A stretch of 64,000 bases of DNA, from contig NW_026570305.1 of assembly GCF_019649055.1 (NCBI RefSeq), positions 434,001-498,000 of the forward strand, written 5' to 3'. The DNA is from Paramacrobiotus metropolitanus. Taxonomy: Eukaryota > Tardigrada > Eutardigrada > Parachela > Macrobiotidae. The notes beneath the pieces were generated by a model. The model was not told the origin of the DNA. It saw nothing but the letters and a program-made list of their open reading frames with translations, and ran no database searches. Of this stretch, positions 61,849 through 64,000 are shown piece after piece. Position 1 is the first letter of the stretch. Each line of letters opens with the position of its first letter. The translations under genes and the position numbers were made by a program.

Positions 61849-63693
61849 GTAAGCGCCATTTTCCGGCAGGCGGTGGGGTTGCCACTGCGACAGAGGGTGT
61901 TTAGCACCCGAGACCATATGGCTCTGTTGTGTAGAATTTGTAAGGGTAGTCTTTTTTGTAGAAGCAGTAGTTTAGCCATATGTGTCCTGTCAAGGACGAT
62001 TTTCGGGTTGGGTGTTTCGATATAAATGAGGCCGCTTTTAAAGTTCTCTGACGAAATGATTTTGGATTGGAAGTTATCGGATGGGGGAGGTAGGTATTTC
62101 CTGGTGATTGGTGGTTTTGTGAAGCATAGTGTGCTGTGGCCCTGTGGGTATATAAAAGGAAATCGGAGTGCGGTGGAAATTTAGTTGGTTAAGGGAAGTT
62201 GTGAGAAGTTTGTTGTATGGATTGTGTTGTAAGATCTTATTTGATAGTTTGAATTGTAAAGCTTGTTGTAGTAAGGTGGAGAGTGATTTGGAGTGCCTGG
62301 GAAGAGGTGTTTGAAGGGATTTTGGCAGATTTGTGACAAGTAAGGAATATTTGTTTTTAGTGAATTTTTTTTAATTATTGTTAATTTTTTAATGTATTTG
62401 GTTTCTTAAGTAAAATAGATTAAGAGATATTAAGGAATAAATAGAGTATTTGTTGGCGTTTGACTTTATGGCAGTGTGGTTTAAAAGGAGAGTTTTAAGG
62501 AGATTAGTATTAAGAAGGTTAGTTTTAAGGAGGCTAGTTAATTTTTTCTTGCAATTTTATACAGTATATCTGTATATTCGGATGTTTGGTGTGTAGATGC
62601 TGTTGAGAGTACGTTTATAAAGTAGGAAAACTAGGTGTGCATTGGCAGACCGGAGCGTAGCAGCTTTTCGCTTGTGTGAAAGATAAATAATTTTTAACGT
62701 GCTACCAGTAGCACTTTTAGTATTTAACATTATCAATAATTTAACCTAAGAATATAACGAGCCAGGAACATTTTCGTAATGACCTTTGGTAACAACCTTT
62801 CGTAACGAACACAGATACATTTTTGCATTGGCGCTGAACTTAGAGGACTTTCGCTACGATTTAAGAATGAAAATTGATTTGATTCTACGAAAGATTTGCT
62901 TTAAATGTTATATCATCATTTAGTTTTAGAATGTCAAAAAAAGTTGTAAATGAGTGATTTGGATAGGCGGAAGTTAAAATGAAAATTATCTTAAGGTATA
63001 GTGAGTTGATTAATAGAGTGGTAGAAATAATATTTATGTTAATCAATGATGAAAGATATTATGTAAGAAAAGGAAAATATGGAATATATGAAGGAAAATA
63101 GAAAATATATTACGGAAAATATGGAAAAGGATATTGTGGTAAAATATAGAAAGATTAGGTGGCATTATAGGAAATTTATTTGGCATTATGGAGTTATGTT
63201 GTGTAGATATTGTAATTGATAAAATCAAAATGAAGAAACAGGTGGATGTAGTGTTCCGTATGGTTTATTGTATAGTATATGGTGCGTATAATGTACTGTA
63301 AAGTTGACTGGTTTTATGGTTTGAATCTGGGTATATTATGGAGTAAATATAGTTATGGATGAATGATTATGTGTGTGGGAAAAAGATATTTTGAAGAATC
63401 ATGTGGGTGTAACGATCCGTATGATGTGAAGGTTGTTGTATTTAGGGATTTTTATTTTACTAAAGCTGGTAAATATTTTGAAAAAACAGGTGGGTGTAAC
63501 GTTCCGTATCATTCAGTATTTTAGGGTATTTTGATTCGTTTTGAGATTGGCAAGTGAAGTTGGAGTTATGAGAGACAGGTGGGTGCAATGTTCCGTTTAG
63601 AGGTTTACAAATGTTTTTCATTGTAGATTAAATTCGGAAAAATTTGGAGAACATGATTTTATGGTATTTAATAATGAATTTTTATTTTGATAG
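61849..63693. repeat. C-poor, repeat-bearing region after BTB exon 2
   Basis: The plus strand is rich in G, A and T and strikingly poor in C from about 62150 to 63650. A motif near ACAGGTGGGTGTAACGTTCC occurs four times (63238, 63401, 63487, 63575). AGTTTTAAGGAG words repeat near 62485-62540. TGCATTGGCAGACC is at 62638. No gene is seen. Confidence 0.5.
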
Positions 63694-63882
63694 ACGAAAT
63701 TCCAGGAAGTGCTATGGATATTGTTGTCACTGACGACAATACAACCGTATTGCAGCCTGAATCCAGCAAACGATCTGCTGGTAAGAAATTAAATATAATT
63801 ATTTATTTTAAATTTATTTTTTCTAAATTTATTTATTTACCATTTATTTGTTTATACAGGAACTCAGAAGAAACGAAATTAA
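63694..63882 (+). CDS. Last two exons of an unassigned gene
   Basis: Exon 63694-63780 (EIPGSAMDIVVTDDNTTVLQ, then PESSKRSAG) is followed by an intron with clear GTAAG and TACAG ends, and by exon 63860-63882 (TQKKRN, stop). The phase is consistent between them. Direct joining to the BTB exon ending at 61848 would create a stop, so at least one exon is missing or this is another gene. Acidic then basic, low-complexity C-terminal tail; no domain recognised. Confidence 0.4.
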
Positions 63883-64000
63883 TGAATGGAATAGCATGAA
63901 CCGTTGGTTTTACTTTGAGATGGACCAATCGTTTTCATTTTTGTTATTGTTATTTGAGTGATTCATCAATTTATTAGCGCCATTGTACCATTTTATCTAA

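Overview
This window is eukaryotic and animal-like. It has split genes with GT-AG introns, a MAM-type receptor tyrosine kinase, rhodopsin-like receptors, secreted astacin metalloproteases, Ly6-like proteins, BTB proteins, a CR1/Jockey-type LINE and many small inverted-repeat elements. The AT-rich sequence, short phase-conserved introns and small tandem families fit a compact invertebrate genome. A tardigrade or another panarthropod is my best guess, but it is weakly supported, because no lineage-diagnostic gene is present. Genes below were assembled by eye from exon phase, splice signals and family motifs.

Layout. 0-2.4 kb: a receptor tyrosine kinase with one MAM domain, missing only its first codons. 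3.2-7.9 kb: a decaying astacin joined in frame to two leucine-rich-repeat modules. 8.4-11.4 kb: a stand-alone secreted beta/gamma-crystallin-like protein (minus), then an astacin carrying the same domain at its C-terminus. 12.5-13.6 and 17.3-18.0 kb: a large and a small member of a cysteine-pair repeat family, separated by two GC-rich composite repeats with a minisatellite. 20.4-21.8 kb (minus) and 23.8-25.4 kb (plus): two more astacin plus crystallin-like genes. 26.4-28.9 kb: an intact 7TM receptor, followed by a frameshifted copy at 30.6 kb. 31.9-35.1 kb: a Ly6/uPAR-type GPI protein (minus), microsatellites, nested TIR elements and a damaged Cys-rich gene. 35.2-36.8 kb: a 5'-truncated astacin with an alpha/beta tail. 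39-42.9 kb: a LINE whose A-tail abuts a receptor pseudogene (minus). 43.5-46.8 kb: repeat blocks and an astacin pseudogene (minus). 49.1-52.4 and 53.8-56.2 kb: two intact duplicate genes combining BTB, BACK and an HMG-box-like domain. 58.8-61.0 kb: a 2.17 kb foldback element with 195-bp inverted ends. 61.5-61.8 kb: the first two exons of a third BTB paralogue, then a repeat-rich stretch and the last two exons of an unassigned gene.

How the genes relate. The secreted astacins and the stand-alone crystallin-like protein share a domain, exon structure and promoters with GATAAG sites upstream of a TATA box. This suggests co-expressed secretions, possibly digestive or cuticular (inference). Astacin catalytic exons are joined to at least three kinds of C-terminus: crystallin-like, LRR, and an alpha/beta domain. 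The most unusual architecture is BTB-BACK-HMG, which would link a dimerising, possibly Cullin-3-binding platform to a DNA-binding-type box.
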